DNA of 64,000 nucleotides, from positions 62,171,543 through 62,235,542 of the forward strand of contig NC_066314.1 of NCBI RefSeq assembly GCF_022539315.1. Reading direction: 5' to 3'. Numbering within the stretch: the first letter of the stretch is position 1; every line of letters begins with the position of its first letter. The stretch is from Serinus canaria (lineage: Eukaryota; Chordata; Aves; Passeriformes; Fringillidae). The notes under the pieces are model-generated. The model was not told the DNA's origin and ran no database searches. It worked only from the letters and a program-made list of their open reading frames with translations. This document shows positions 12,498 to 25,450 of the stretch, one piece after another. A program made the translations under genes and the position numbers.

Positions 12498-15400
12498 AAG
12501 GTATGGCAATAGAAGAGAAAGAGGGAGGGGAAAAGAAGGTAAGGTCAGTAAGGACCTGGCTCACTCCTGACTGACACCATTAACTTGGTGTGGGTTTGCC
12601 CTAATGGGCTCTGGGCTCTGTCTAGTAAGATCTCACACCATTGCCAGGGGCTTTGCCAGGGAGAAGCATCCAACCTTGTGCAATGATGCAGCAACAGAGC
12701 CTAAGGAATGAACAAGATTCAGTTTTGTACCTATGAAGTCCTGAATCTTCTTTAGACTTTCAGTTACTGAACTTTTCTGTACAACAACATGAATTACTCC
12801 AGAAGTTACTTTAAGCATGGTCAGATGACTTAATGCTTTTGGTGAAAGTCCAGCATGTAGTTTTCTTACAGCCAACACTTCAGATGTGAAGCATTTCCCA
12901 AAAAACTAATTTTTTTATTGTCAGCTACTTTTTTCCATGTTGGGATGTTTTTACCTGTGAAGACTGACTTGCAAGATTCCTGATTAGAAAGTACAAATTA
13001 ACCACTACATTCAGAAGGGAAATTAAGACAGAAAGATTTAGACAGATTCTTTTATCTTCCGTGATGCTAAACAGTACTGTATCCTAAATTACAAGAGCTC
13101 TTTGCAGAGAAAGATAAGGACTTAATTTGATTGATATTTATGGAATCTAACTATCAATTATTTGCACAAGAGAAGGCTGTGTCACTGCCAGGAACTGAAC
13201 CTACATCAACATAAGCACCAGGCTTTAACTATATACCTGTCTTTCTTTAACCATATTTTTGAGTCAGTTGGACGTGTAAAAATATAATCTTGAAGTGAAA
13301 CATTCATTTGAGGTCATGATGCTCCTGTTAAATTTGTCAAAGGAGATAAAAGTGAAACTTTCCAGAGGAGTACATAGTCATTAGGGAGTGAGGATGAGGT
13401 CATTGGGATGAGAAAGGGACAGTCCATTGTGGCTGGAAACAAAACCAGAACTAAAACTAGCTAAAATACGATTACTTTTGGTTCATCTTTCACTCACACT
13501 ACCAGTTGTAGCTCCATCCTTTAGTGATTTAGTTTTGCAAGTAGAAGCTAGGAAAATCAATTTTAGTGAAAGGAACATAAAGAAAAAGAAGTCAGTGCTG
13601 AATAAGAGATTAAACTACTCTTGCTCTCCTTGTCTTTCAGCTCACCCTGTTATTGCTGAAGGCATGCAGGGGGATTATAGCGGAACACTGGTATAGTGCA
13701 GGCAGAAATCAGTTCCAGTATAAAACCTTAAGTACCAAAACTACAGTTTCTGTAGGGTCCTTGAAAATAGAAGTGCTTGTAAGCAGTAAAGCTCTTTTAT
13801 GAAACCAAGAGGATGCAATCCTTCTTTTAGGGGGCTGACAATGACTTCTGTGGTCACGCTTCCTAAAAGGGAATGTAGTTTTTGAATAAATTATTTTTCT
13901 GTTCTCACTTGTTAAATTTCAGTGGTCTTCTCAGGGAAGTTCATAGGTTTTGAGAGCTAATTTCCATTAAAAGAGAAGTTCTTATAAGTAACCAGAATTA
14001 TTCCTTTCTTTTATTATTTTCTTTCCAACTGAAGTTTGATTAATGATTGAAAGTTTTACATCAGTTAAAGATGTTTTTGAATGACTTCTCTTATTTTGCA
14101 ATCCTGTTGTCCTTTTTCCTCACTAGATTTCTCTGGGTCATATGGGAATACTATAAATTTTAAAAGGGCTGCAGCAATGTTGATCTGGCCTTTACATTTT
14201 AGGTACTCACTGACTTTTTTTGATCCACAACAACCATAATTATTTAAGCAAGTGACTCCAGTACAGCAGAAAAGCAGTAAGATGAATAAGTATTCTTATA
14301 AGTGTGTAGAGTTTAGAATTTCTCTTATAGGTGCCATAATGTGTAAGCTTAATGGTGACTCTGTAAATCCTGTTAAATGTACTTTGTCTGCAAAATCATT
14401 TTTCCTAGTGCTGGGCCAGTGTTTTTCACATCATGTCATCCACTTTGTCAGTCTGAGCCTAGCCCTGCTCAGGATCTATGGTGGTTATTTAAAAAAAACT
14501 ATTGTAGAAAAAACGTTGTCTTAGGCATCATTGGCCAGTGGGGGGCTTACACAGTGTCAGAGCAAATGAGAAAGTAGAACCAAGTAATTCCTATAAAATG
14601 CATTTCTAAAGGATCTCTTGTTGGTTATTAAAAATCACAGCCCTTTTTAATTCTCAGGTTTTCAACACCTTTCACTCATTTTTTATTCCTTTACACGCTA
14701 ATAAATCTCAAAGCTTGGAGGACTTTGAAGAAATCTTTTGATCACCTGAAAGCAGAGATTCAGTTTTGTCTTGGACGTAGACATCAGTATGAATATCTTT
14801 GTTGTGAAGCTTTAGATATTTAGTTCTGAGGTTACAAGTTATTTAGCTGTATTTGAGATTAAGAACCCAATTAAGAATTCCAATTAAGAGTTAAGATGTA
14901 TGAAGGAAAATGATGTTCAGGCATACCCTGTTGGTACCCAGAATTTGAATTAATAAAATCATAAATATTTCCAGATAGCTAGCCTAAAGTAGTTAATTGT
15001 AGTTACTCCTACAATTAAATCTGGTACAGATATACATAAACTGAATCAAATGGCATAGAAAACAAAGTTTCCACACAGGAAAGCCACCTAAACACCAACA
15101 TTCTTGAAATTTTTTTCCTCTTTACTACTTCTATCTGGTTGGGTACAAGGAAGGAATTGGAGAATGTCCAGGTGAGATTAAAAAATTTTTCAGGTATTAG
15201 ATGTGCAGTTGATTTTTATTTAATAACATATCCAAATCAACTTTGTCATTATCCACTCAAATGTCATTGAAAAAATGAAAAAATACCTGCAACCTCCTGC
15301 ACTATTATTATTTATACAGTTTTAGTGAGTATATAGATGCCAGCATACAATGTTTCTTTCTTTCAGGTCTTCTGTAGCAAAACCTTTTAGGGTTCTTTCC

Positions 15401-16692
15401 ATTGAGAGTGAGTTTTTGGATAAAATATGACCACTGCTCTCACTGAAAATTTGGGCAAAATGTATCCCAAATTAAATTGAATTTTTTGTGGTTTGGGAAA
15501 GTTGGATTAATTTTTTCCTTTGTTTTTTTTTCTTCTAAATTCCTCTAAACTCCTCATTGCTTGCCAGAAAAGGAGGTGCCAAAATAACCCAAGGAGGCTG
15601 TGCAGCCTCTCCAGAAGTGAGAAGTACAGCAAGTTTAGTGAACATGGCTGTTCACTCATTTCCCCCATCTGTGAAATTCAGAAAAGTTTCATGTCTGCAT
15701 CCAGGATAAAATCCTAAATGGAAGTACAATGAAGTCACTTCCACAATGCTTCTTGTCTAAAACTGGTCTGAATTTTCTCTTCTTTGTTTTCAAATGATTA
15801 CCTAAACCGAATCTCTGGTGATTTGGCTTAATTATTTGCAATTTCTCATCATCTGTTAATTGGTTATGTCTCTCATGTGTTCTTTCTTGACTTCTTCTTA
15901 TACCACTTCAAAACTTTTCTAATGAATTTCCTAAACTCATTCCAGAATTCTAGGTGTTCTTTGTTTATCCCTCTAGCAGTTAGACAGCAGGGCATTAAAT
16001 ACATTGCTATCAATTTAAACTTCATAGTTGGTTTGACTTTCCATTCAGCATCATAAAACTGCTATGCAATCAACTGTGATCACTCTAAAGACAAAACCCA
16101 CAAAAAATAAATTATTGCATATGGCTTTTTCTGTGCAGCTTCATAACAGTATTGCTTTAAAGCAGATATATTTAATGTATGTCTCCTTTAGAATTGGGGA
16201 CAATAAAATAAACAAGATCCTTGCTGGTTTTTTCCCCTAATCTTAGTGATAAAAAGCATAAACCAAAAACTTTTTTATACAGAAATAGCTGCACATTATG
16301 GACCTGTGTGGGAAGGAATATCTTCATGTCTTTGTCTGTCTTCCTCTACTTGCATGGCTGTGATCTTTTGCCATATCACTGCTTGCAAATAGATCTGAGC
16401 ACTAGAATCTCCTGGGTATGGTTATATGATTGTGCAAACTGGCTATGTCTCTAGAAGATTTGAATTATTCTGTGATAACTGATTAATTTTACCCTAGTAC
16501 ATAGGGTTTAAAAAAGGCTTTCTGTCATTTTAATTGTTCATATTAATTGTTCTTAAGGTCACAGTCTATTGAAAAATTTAAACAAAATATTTATCTGACA
16601 AGGGCTGCAGTTTATTTCTACATTATTCTCAAGTTTTTGGATTTTTTTTTCAATTAAGACTGTCTTTATGGTCAGCCATATATTATGACATA

Positions 16693-16713
16693 TTTGTTTG
16701 TTTGTTTGTTTTT
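16693..16713. repeat. (TTTG)n simple repeat
   Basis: About five TTTG units lie in IGF1 intron 2. Confidence 0.85.
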
Positions 16714-18035
16714 GACTTCAGAGTTGAGATCTAGGAGGCTTTTTAATTGTTGAATCTCCTGGGCAGTGTGTCCTGTTGAAATGCCTGAAGACTGGCAGTG
16801 ACATTATTCATAGGTGCTGTTCTCCTGTGTTTTTGTGTACAAATTATGGGTTGTAGGTCCATTTCTTATTCACACTAGAGGGCCCCTTCACACTTGCTTA
16901 GCAGTGTGGCAGCATCTACAAGCCAGAGCCATGGAAACATGCTGCAGTGCAAGGGTTTTCCTGCATTTCAGGACATAACAGGCTCCTGTGTCTTCCCCTC
17001 ACAGAAATTGCTTCTGCATGCTGTAACTCTGGCACCTCCTGAGCAGTGTCAGATTGGCCTGTGGTAATTTTCTCTCCTTCCTACCACATAAGGTGGGAAG
17101 AACAGAAACACTACAGAACTATTTCTGAGCAAAGAGAAGTTAAGATTTGTTCACTTTTCAGCCTAAAGGTACTCATGAGAATCATAAATGTCATCATCAA
17201 GCCAGCTGATAAACTGCAAATCTTACCTTGAATGTTTCCTAAAATTAGGTAAGATAGCTGGAGACTATTGAAAATAATTTGGACTTGTCTTTGTGCATTT
17301 GGAGTGGAGGAATTAATTTAATTTCGATACTGGGAACTGGTGTTTTTGCAGGTTGAGGAAATTGCTTGTACTAACTCTGCATGTTGCAGTAGTCTTTCCT
17401 GTCAGTATTTGTATTTTGGACTACAGTAGATCAGATAAAAGAAAATAACTAGAAAATTAGAAGAAAGCTTAACTGTTGGAAGAAGGCAGCCCCATGTGAT
17501 AACTATTCTTGACCTTTTTTTTAGACTAGAATGTCAGGTCATTTTGGCTTGTAAATGCAGCTCTGAAATTTGAAAACTAAGTTGGTAGTGAAGATGTGAA
17601 AATCAGGAAGCAAAACACTTCTCAAATATCTGTCCTCTCCTCTGTTATCTGTCCTCTTTGTCACAATATTAATATTTTTCTTAATTTTCTGTACAGAAAT
17701 TTCTTAGTATTAACCAGATTCGGCTTTCTTAATGTCTAATTTAAATGAAGTGTTATGGCAGAAAAACCTGAAATTTACTGACAAAACATCAGTGTGCTAT
17801 GGTTCAGTAAGCTTTTCATTTTCTAAAATAACTGAATTCTCTTCAGTGTGAGTGGCTGTGTAGAAAACAGCATCTATTCAAGTAACAATATCGGAAATTG
17901 TTCCCAAAACACTGAGTTGTGTTGATATTTTAAAATACTGCTACTGTTTTCCACAGCTTCTGCACTCAAGCTCTGCCCTGCTCTATGTCAGCTTCATGCT
18001 TGGGAAATGTCACTGGAGTGACAGCTGGTGAAATG

Positions 18036-18095
18036 AAGGCAAAGAGCAGAGAAGCAGCACTGGAAAAGGCAAAGAGCAGAGACAGAGCACTGAAA
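18036..18095. repeat. Tandem duplication, 30-bp period
   Basis: AAGGCAAAGAGCAGAGA at 18036-18052 recurs at 18066-18082, each followed by a related AGCACTG(G)AAAA piece. Confidence 0.85.
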
Positions 18096-19567
18096 AAAAA
18101 CACTTGGAACATATTCCTGTGTTGTAGGGAGAAAGGATGCCAGAAATAAAGAAAGCAGCACATGGGTTTTAATATGCACAATGTGTTCCATCCTATGTAA
18201 AAGACTGTTCAGTGCTGGTTGCATTTAAACATCCCTGCACAATGGGCAGCACATTTGTCAGGACTCCTTGCCATTCTTCAATAAAGCAGCAACAAGGAAG
18301 ATTATCTTTCTCCTACTCCAAGATGACGTCACTGCACCGATAAGTAGGACTTAGAAAAGGTTTATGTTCTTAGCACTAGATTTAAAGAATATAATGCTCC
18401 TTTTAATATAGTAATTTCTAGCTCTACTAGTTTTCAATGTTTATCTTGTGAGATCATTAGGAAATTCAGAAATCATTTCTTTGGTTGGAGAGGAAAAGAG
18501 TGAGGTGATCTAAGGATAAATAAGCTTTTTGCTGTGGAGTTCCTCTACCACTGTATCACATCTGGCAAATATCCACAAGGTCTTCCAAAGTGATAGGCTG
18601 TAAAATTGCAAAAGATGTAGTCTTTAAAAACTCAATATTGTCAAATTTTTTGTGTTGAAATTGGTAGTAGTTATTGAGTACTTGTTTTCTAATAGAACAG
18701 ACATTTTAAATTTATTATTTCACATTTTGTATTTTCACATTAGACACCATACTGGATTAAGAGAAAGTATCAGTGACAGAACACTTGTTCTTTCCTTTTA
18801 ATCAAAAGAAAACAGATATTATTGTACCATATCCTGCATCTAGCTCAGATTAATTTTGCCTCATTTCCTTACAGAAATTGCTGAAAACGCTCCAGAGTTC
18901 TTCATGGACAATTCATTCATTATTGTCTCATTGCTCTGGCACAATTATATTAAGTTGTATTTAGTGGATGGAGAAAAGAAAGATGAAGAGTTAGCTTTTC
19001 TGGATGGGCTATATGGCATCTGCTATAGCTCAAACTGGAGTCAGTGGGGGGCAGCCCAATCCCTAAAGAGCAATTCCTCCTGATTTACTGCACAAAGTGC
19101 ATATAAGTGTTTGAGAATTAAATACTTCTGCAAAAGCAAACTAAATATCCACTATCATCATCTGAGCAACAGAACACAAAGTTTGGTAATCGTACACATA
19201 AATTCTGACTGTTTGGCATGGTAATATTGGCACTAATTGTAATGACACCTAATCTCCAGATTGCCTGACATTTGCTAATTTTAATCTCTGCCTTAACCCT
19301 GTTATAACTTAACCAAACCTTAACTTGTCTGGATTTCAGGTTTTGTGAATTGTGCACATTCTATAGGTTCATGAGGTGTTTTGTTTTCTTCTTGTAGAGG
19401 AGTTGGAAAGAAAAAGGTGCAGCTAAAACCATTGAGTCATTTCTGACATTAAGATTGGAAGCTATATGATTTTGCCCCTGTTAAAATGTAACCCCCTCCT
19501 CCCTGAAGTGTGGGCCTGTTTTACTGAATGACCACGTGAAGGTGGAATTTGGGGAAGAGGCAAAAAG

Positions 19568-19626
19568 GAATCATGGTTTAGGTTGGAGGAGACCTTAAAG
19601 ATCATCTGGTTCCAACCCCCCTGGTG
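19568..19626 (-). mobile_element. Short CR1 3' tail
   Basis: The plus strand reads AATCATGGTTTAGGTTGGAG, GAGACCTTAAAGATCATCTG and GTTCCAACCCCC, the reverse complement of the CR1 3' terminal motif. Only about 60 bp remain. Confidence 0.75.
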
Positions 19627-22600
19627 ATTAATTTGGTTTTTCTTGTTATTCTTCCCTCATGATAATTTCAAGGAATTATCATCTAGCAACTTTCCTGCTG
19701 TTTAGAGTGGCTTCTGTCGTTTGTTACTGTTGCCATAGGTGAACCTGCTGTCTGATATTGACATTTCCCCATCTGAACATTGACGTGAGGTTTCTCTTAA
19801 AAATATTTTTTCTTGGAATCTACTAGTACAGGAGTTAAACAAGGTGTGGCTGCTCTGTGGTCAGGTGGGTTGGTGTGGGTGTTTCTGTAGAGATGCTTCA
19901 CAGTCTGCACCAACCAGAGCTGCAAAATCGATATTTGTGTATCTGTCCACTGATGTGCAATGGCTACTACAGGGGAGTCACTGCCCAACCCAGACCTGGG
20001 AAGGAAAATGTGACAAGGTTGCATGTGCTGCTCGTTTGTGAGAGCAGAACTGTCCTTGAAACCTGGTTCAAACATGATTCACCCTCAAAGGAGTCAAAGT
20101 CCTAGTTCAGGTAAGGTAGCTGCCAAACACAGAACTTTGTTAGCAACTTTTAAAGGCTCCTCTGTCTTAAATTACATTTTGTTCTGATTCATTGCTGTCA
20201 CCTCTTTCTAGATGAGGTTTTTCTGCCTTTTTTGTAACACCTTTCTCTTATTGCTAATTCTCACCTTCTTTTCTCCCTGATGCAATTCTGTTGTATAATG
20301 GAAGTTTTTAAAAGAAATCTACTAGAGTATTGACTCCTTTAAATTCATGATGGATACCTCAAATCTCAGACTAAGACTTTTTTTCCTTTTGTTTCTACAT
20401 TAAGAATACTGGAAACTTTTGAAAAGAGTTTCTGTTAAATTTGAAACAGTAAAAATTTTCTCATGTGATTTTTCCAAGTCAAAATTATTTAGCAATTCTG
20501 AAAAATAATGGCTTCACAGCTCATCAGCATTGACCCAGAACCAACAGATATCCTTACTACAGGGAAGTCACTGACTTGGGAAAATTAATCTCGTGGGAAT
20601 ATTGATAGAAATGGGACTAGGAAAATAGCATGCAAGGCAAGTGTGCTCTTCTCTGAGGTAGTTCTTTTGATTTATTGGCAGAATGTTGTGGAAAATAAAA
20701 GAAATTGCTTACCAGGCTCTACCACTTTATTGAGAGGATGCAAAGGAAATGTGAAAAGTGGGATGTGTGGGGGAATTAGAGTGAGAGCTCAGTATTTTGT
20801 TGCTGGCAGATGTGTGCTAGGCTTCACCATTTTACTGGGATGGTACAATTTAGTTGTTATGACACATCCAGGAAGAAAAACAGAAAACACAAGCTGGAGG
20901 CTTGGAGAAAATTAAATGATGATGACTCAGAACTTACACCCCAAAGTAAAATGAAGATTGAAACACTGCACCAATTTGTTTAGAAGAGAAATCTGATGCA
21001 AACATGAAAAACTGAGCTTCCTTCAAGTTATTGAAGCTTTGCACTGATCTTCAAATGAGGAGGGTAATATTAGAAAGTTAGCATCAAGGTGAAAGGTAAA
21101 GATGATTAAGGATAAACTGCAAACTGAGTTTATGTTTTTGGTGTCATTTTCTTTTCAAAGTATTCTTTTTGTCCATTGTGCAGTCAGTCCCACATCTGCT
21201 TCTGCTGAAAACTGAGGAAAAGTGTTTCGGTGCCTAAAAGTGTTATTGTTTGACTCGTTTGGCTGGGAGAATGAGTCTCAAGTAACCTATGAACTCTGCG
21301 CCATATTCCTGCAGTAAGCAGAGGGCCTGCTGGGGTGATCTACTTAACTTGCCATTAAGTTTTATGTAAACTGTTATAACATTGTTTTAAAAGGGTTTGC
21401 AGGATTCTCTGCAGTAATATGGCATATATTAACTTCTAGACTGAAAGTAGTAGCCAATTTGTATCCCTTATGTAAACAGACCTATTTTTTTTTGTATTTA
21501 CTGAACTGTCTTCCTAAGTTTGATAGGATATTACCTATAATTTATCATCAGTGCTGCAATGTGACACTTAGCTTAAAACTTTAACCCTTGCAGTATTTAG
21601 GTTATATGTGGGTGAGCTTCTAAAAAGTAGTGTTTTGTTGGACCTGAATAGTTACCTGACTCAGGGGATTTCAAAAGCAGCTTTAAAAGGTGAATAAACA
21701 TCATTGCCTCATTTTCACACGTGGTGAAAGCTAGACAAATACAGATAAAATTAGTTGGTTCAAGGTTATGCAAACCAGTTAGTCCCATAGCCAGAAATAG
21801 TCCTAGCCCTCCCACCTGCTTACTCTTATCTATTTTTTATCTAAAGAAACACTTTGTCTGTTCTCTGAAATATGGAAGATGGTTTACACCAATTAGGCTT
21901 CTCATGTTAGAAAGTCTAATTTCTGGATTCTTGGAATGCACAGAAAGAATCCAGAAAGGGACTGAAAGTCACAGAAAGGGACTGTGCTGGTCACAACTGC
22001 ATACTGCTGGACTCCTACATTTTAACATCTCATAATTTCTTTTTCATGATTGCAAAATTTATAATTAAATTTTCTGTACATTTAAGAAATTGGCTAGGAA
22101 CAAGATCATCTTATGCAACATATCAGTCAAGTGACTGTGGGTTTGATTCTGTAAGTAATCTGTGTCCAGAAGTCTTGTGCACTGGAAGAAGCATTTATGA
22201 TTACCTGGTGTTGAAAGGCAAGATGGTGGTCTGGTTACTAGAGAAATTCAGGTATTTTTATCTCTGCCAAAGAAGCTGTAATATTGACTACCTGAGATGA
22301 TGATGTTGCATGGAACACATCATCCCTTATCTTCTGAATGAATAGCCTCAAATCTCACTGAAAACAGGCCAGCCTAAGGGGCACAGTGAGCTTTTATTTC
22401 ATATTTTTATGCGTCATAAACACAGTGCTGGTGTTTTCCTTGATGGATTATCAGGAGGGCAAAGGCTACATCACACCACTGCTGCTGACTGTGGTCACAG
22501 AAAGGCACAATCAAACTGACATTAGTTCCTCTGGTTTATAGTTCCAACATGCTGATATTCCAAAAGGACAGATAATAGATAACACCAGCTACTCCATACC

Positions 22601-22662
22601 ACATGTCACCAGAGGCAAGGGGTACGTGTCATTCCCTTTACTAGTACCTGGCAGTGCTGAGC

Positions 22663-22855
22663 TCTGTTTATCACCAGCCACTTGGCAAGAAGGACTATTC
22701 TTGGTCAGGGCTTTGCTGTTGCCCTGCAGAGCAGCTACTCTGGAATTTCTGCAGCTCACAGGAATGAGGCAATTTCTGTTGTTCCAGCGAGAAGATAATG
22801 TTTCTCTGGAAGGCCACTTAGGGTTGAAATAAAGGAGAGGAGGATTACATTCCCA
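22663..22855. repeat. Unidentified repeat, copy 1
   Basis: This segment recurs at 25254-25450 in the same orientation. An exact 42-bp core lies at 22738-22779 (starting CTCTGGAATTTCTGCAGCTC) and at 25331-25372. Similarity extends to both sides: CTGTTTATCACC with CTGTTTGTCATC, the following CACTTGGCA, CTTGGTCAG, and GAGGAGGATTA near the right ends. It does not match the CR1 or LTR sequences seen here. Confidence 0.8.
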
Positions 22856-22968
22856 ATTTCTGTTACATGTTTTTCTCCATTGCTTGTAGTTGTTGGACCA
22901 AACCCGTATTAAACTCACTTGGGCTGGTACCTGGACCATTTACTCAGCAATTTGGGTATGCTATGGGG

Positions 22969-23012
22969 TTTTTTTTTTCTTTTTTTTTTCTTTTTTTTTT
23001 TTTTTTTTTTTT
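22969..23012. repeat. Long poly-T tract
   Basis: Forty-four bases of T are interrupted by only two C, with a 22-T run at 22991-23012. On the minus strand it could be a retroposed poly(A) tail, but the adjoining sequence at 23013-23300 was not recognised as any gene. Confidence 0.9.
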
Positions 23013-24304
23013 AATTGACTGCATATATTTTGGTGCATTTTGGCCCATTTGTAATGTAAAAGCCAAAGTGTATTGCTGTCCATTAATATTATCACTATTA
23101 GCTGTCTTACTAGACTATATAACTGTGAATTAGATTGGTGATGAAACCTCGTCTGTGTCTGTTGTCTGAATCCAAACTTCTACTTTTAACACTGGCTTAA
23201 CAAGCTTTATATTTTCTGTTTCCTTTATACAAAATACAAAGAGCTCATATTTCAAAATAGATCTCCTGAACTGTACTTTATTTAATAGCTGACACAGCTG
23301 AGATTTTAAGAAGCTGAATGCACATATAATGCATTTTAAGAAGTGACATTGCTATGGTTATGAGTTACACAACAATATGATGTCAGCCCTCTGATTGGTG
23401 CCATGGTATTTAGCAATGCCACTTGGACAGGAAAGTTCCCACACAGAAGCCTGTCCAACAGTTCTAAGAATTTTATATCTTTTGAAGTATTCAATATATT
23501 TCTTTATGTGTTGAAGCACTGGCCTTCCAAAACCCTTGTTTTCATTTTCCAGCAATCTCAGTGAACTTGGGGTCATTGGATTGTTTGCTTTCTCACTGGC
23601 TACACTGAAATCAAGCAGCCATCAGCTAAATTAGTATAGCTTGAATGTGTCTAGAAAGAATTCAAAGCAGACCTTTACAACAGCATTACAACTGTGCTTT
23701 TAACTTAGCACGAGGATATAATACAAACTTTAGAGGTAGAGGCAGTTGAAAGGAAAGGTGAATTTTTAGTACTGGCTCAAAATGAGGAATGATGGGACTT
23801 TCAGATTTCAGCTGCATGTTTCAGTTTTCTGTGATTGTAGCTGTTCCAGAAAAAAAACCAATCTACTTTTCATACAAATTAAGTTTTAGTTTTCCAAGCC
23901 ATCTCTCCATCTTCTGAGACTATAGGGAAACACTAAAATTAATACTTTAGCAAGATATTATCAATCTATACTGGCATTTTGGCAACTATAACTTATCAAT
24001 TTCTTTGTCTGGAGGGGAAAAAAAAAAGTCAAATTGAGGCCAGTTCACTTGACAAAAAAAAATCATATTTATCTGTTTAGATTGCTCAGAACCACCAGTC
24101 TTCCAAGTGTTGTGTACAATATAGTGATGCAGAATGGAAAAAGTTGGAAGGAAATCAGGTGACATACCAAGTGGCTTTTTATTTAGTAGATTACTGTTCA
24201 AACAAGGCTTGGTCTGTGAAAAACACTGAATTTTTATGGTGGCTGTTGAGAAATGCATTGGTGGTCTGTGCTAAACACTCACATCATAAAATCACTTGAA
24301 TGGA

Positions 24305-24383
24305 TGACATGAATTAGTCATCCACACAGGTAGTCAGTTGGTAGTTTCAACTGACTACCTGTGTGGATGACTAATTCATGTCA
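24305..24383. repeat. Perfect 36-bp inverted repeat with 7-nt spacer
   Basis: Arms at 24305-24340 and 24348-24383 are exact reverse complements, separated by GTAGTTT. The arms start TGACATGAATTAG and close with CAGTTG next to the spacer. It is not part of the CR1 consensus and lies just upstream of the truncated 5' end of the CR1 copy at 24418. Confidence 0.95.
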
Positions 24384-24417
24384 CTACAGAAGACAGGAAA
24401 TTGCTGAAGGTTTAGAA

Positions 24418-25037
24418 AGAAACTCTGAGCTGGCAGTGAGGGCCGATGGTATCCTGGGGTACCTTGGGAAGAGCGTGGCCAGCAGGTTGAGGAGCAGATC
24501 TTCCCCCTCTGCTCGGCCCTGGTGAGGCACATTTGGAGCGCTGGGTCTGATTCTGGGGTTCTCAGCACAAGAGAGACCAGGAGCTACTGGAGAGGGGGCA
24601 GTGGAGGGTGACAAAGATGATGCAGGATCTGGAGCATCTCTCTTATGAGACACTTTGGGGGAACTGGGTCTATTTATTCTAGAGAAGACTGAGAGGGAGT
24701 CTCATTAATCTAATCATAGAATACCTCAGAGGTCAGTTCCAAGAGGTCAGTTCCAGAGTCTTTTCACTGGTGGCCAGTGACAGGATGAGGAGCAAAGGCC
24801 ATAAACTGAAACACAAGAAGTTCCATCTCAACGTGAGGAAGAGCTTCTTTCCATTGAGCATAGCAGAGCACAGGAACAGTCTGCCTAGGGAGGTTGTGGA
24901 ATCTCCCTCTTTGGAGACATTCCAAACCCATCTGGACTCGTTCCTGTGTCACCTGCTCTAGGTGACCTTGCCTTGGCAGGGGGCTTGGATTACATCATTT
25001 CCAGAGGTCCTGTCCAACCCTAACAATTCTGTGAATT
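24418..25037 (+). mobile_element. CR1 LINE 3' fragment with internal 14-bp duplication
   Basis: The plus strand shows the CR1 ORF2 end and 3' UTR: CTGGTGAGGCACATTTGGAG, then AAACTGAAACACAAGAAGTT, AACAGTCTGCCTAGGGAGGT, and a tail GTCCTGTCCAACCCTAACAA. A 14-bp unit starting AGAGGTCAG is tandemly doubled at 24728-24755 where the consensus has it once or lacks it. The copy starts about 35 bp after a perfect 36-bp inverted repeat (24305-24383). It is 5' truncated, with broken frames. Confidence 0.88.
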
Positions 25038-25253
25038 CTGAGAAGTTTTAACACAACTACAGTACTTGATGAACTTTTAGTAAAGAGATTTAGAGGTTTT
25101 CTGCTCCACCTTTCATGGGGTCCTTCATTAGCTGAAAAGGAAATTTAATTATTTTATGTTTTCTCTTAATTGCTTTTAACTTGTTCATCTAAAAAACAGA
25201 TCTCTTGACTAAGAGATTTCAATAATTTAAAACTTTAAACATTTTTGCATTAA

Positions 25254-25450
25254 CTTCTGTTTGTCATCCCACACTTGGCAGCAAATCTTGCTCTTGGTCA
25301 GAGCATTGCTGCTGTCCTTCACATGAGGTGCTCTGGAATTTCTGCAGCTCACAGGAATGAGGCAATTTCTGTACTCCAATGAAAGTAGAAGGAAGTTAAT
25401 GGGCCTTTGAAAAGGTGTTTAGATTTAACAAAACCAGAGGAGGATTATGT
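25254..25450. repeat. Unidentified repeat, copy 2
   Basis: This is the second copy of the segment at 22663-22855, about 2.6 kb away in direct orientation, sharing the exact 42-bp core at 25331-25372. The flanking parts are more diverged, with small insertions and deletions between the copies. Confidence 0.8.

Noticed and set aside
22589..22939. 116-residue minus-strand open frame
   Set aside because: It overlaps the unidentified repeat at 22663, and the second repeat copy at 25254 does not preserve the frame, so coding is unlikely.
22969..23300. Processed pseudogene with the poly-T as its reversed poly(A) tail
   Set aside because: The adjoining sequence matches no coding region I recognise and has no long frame.
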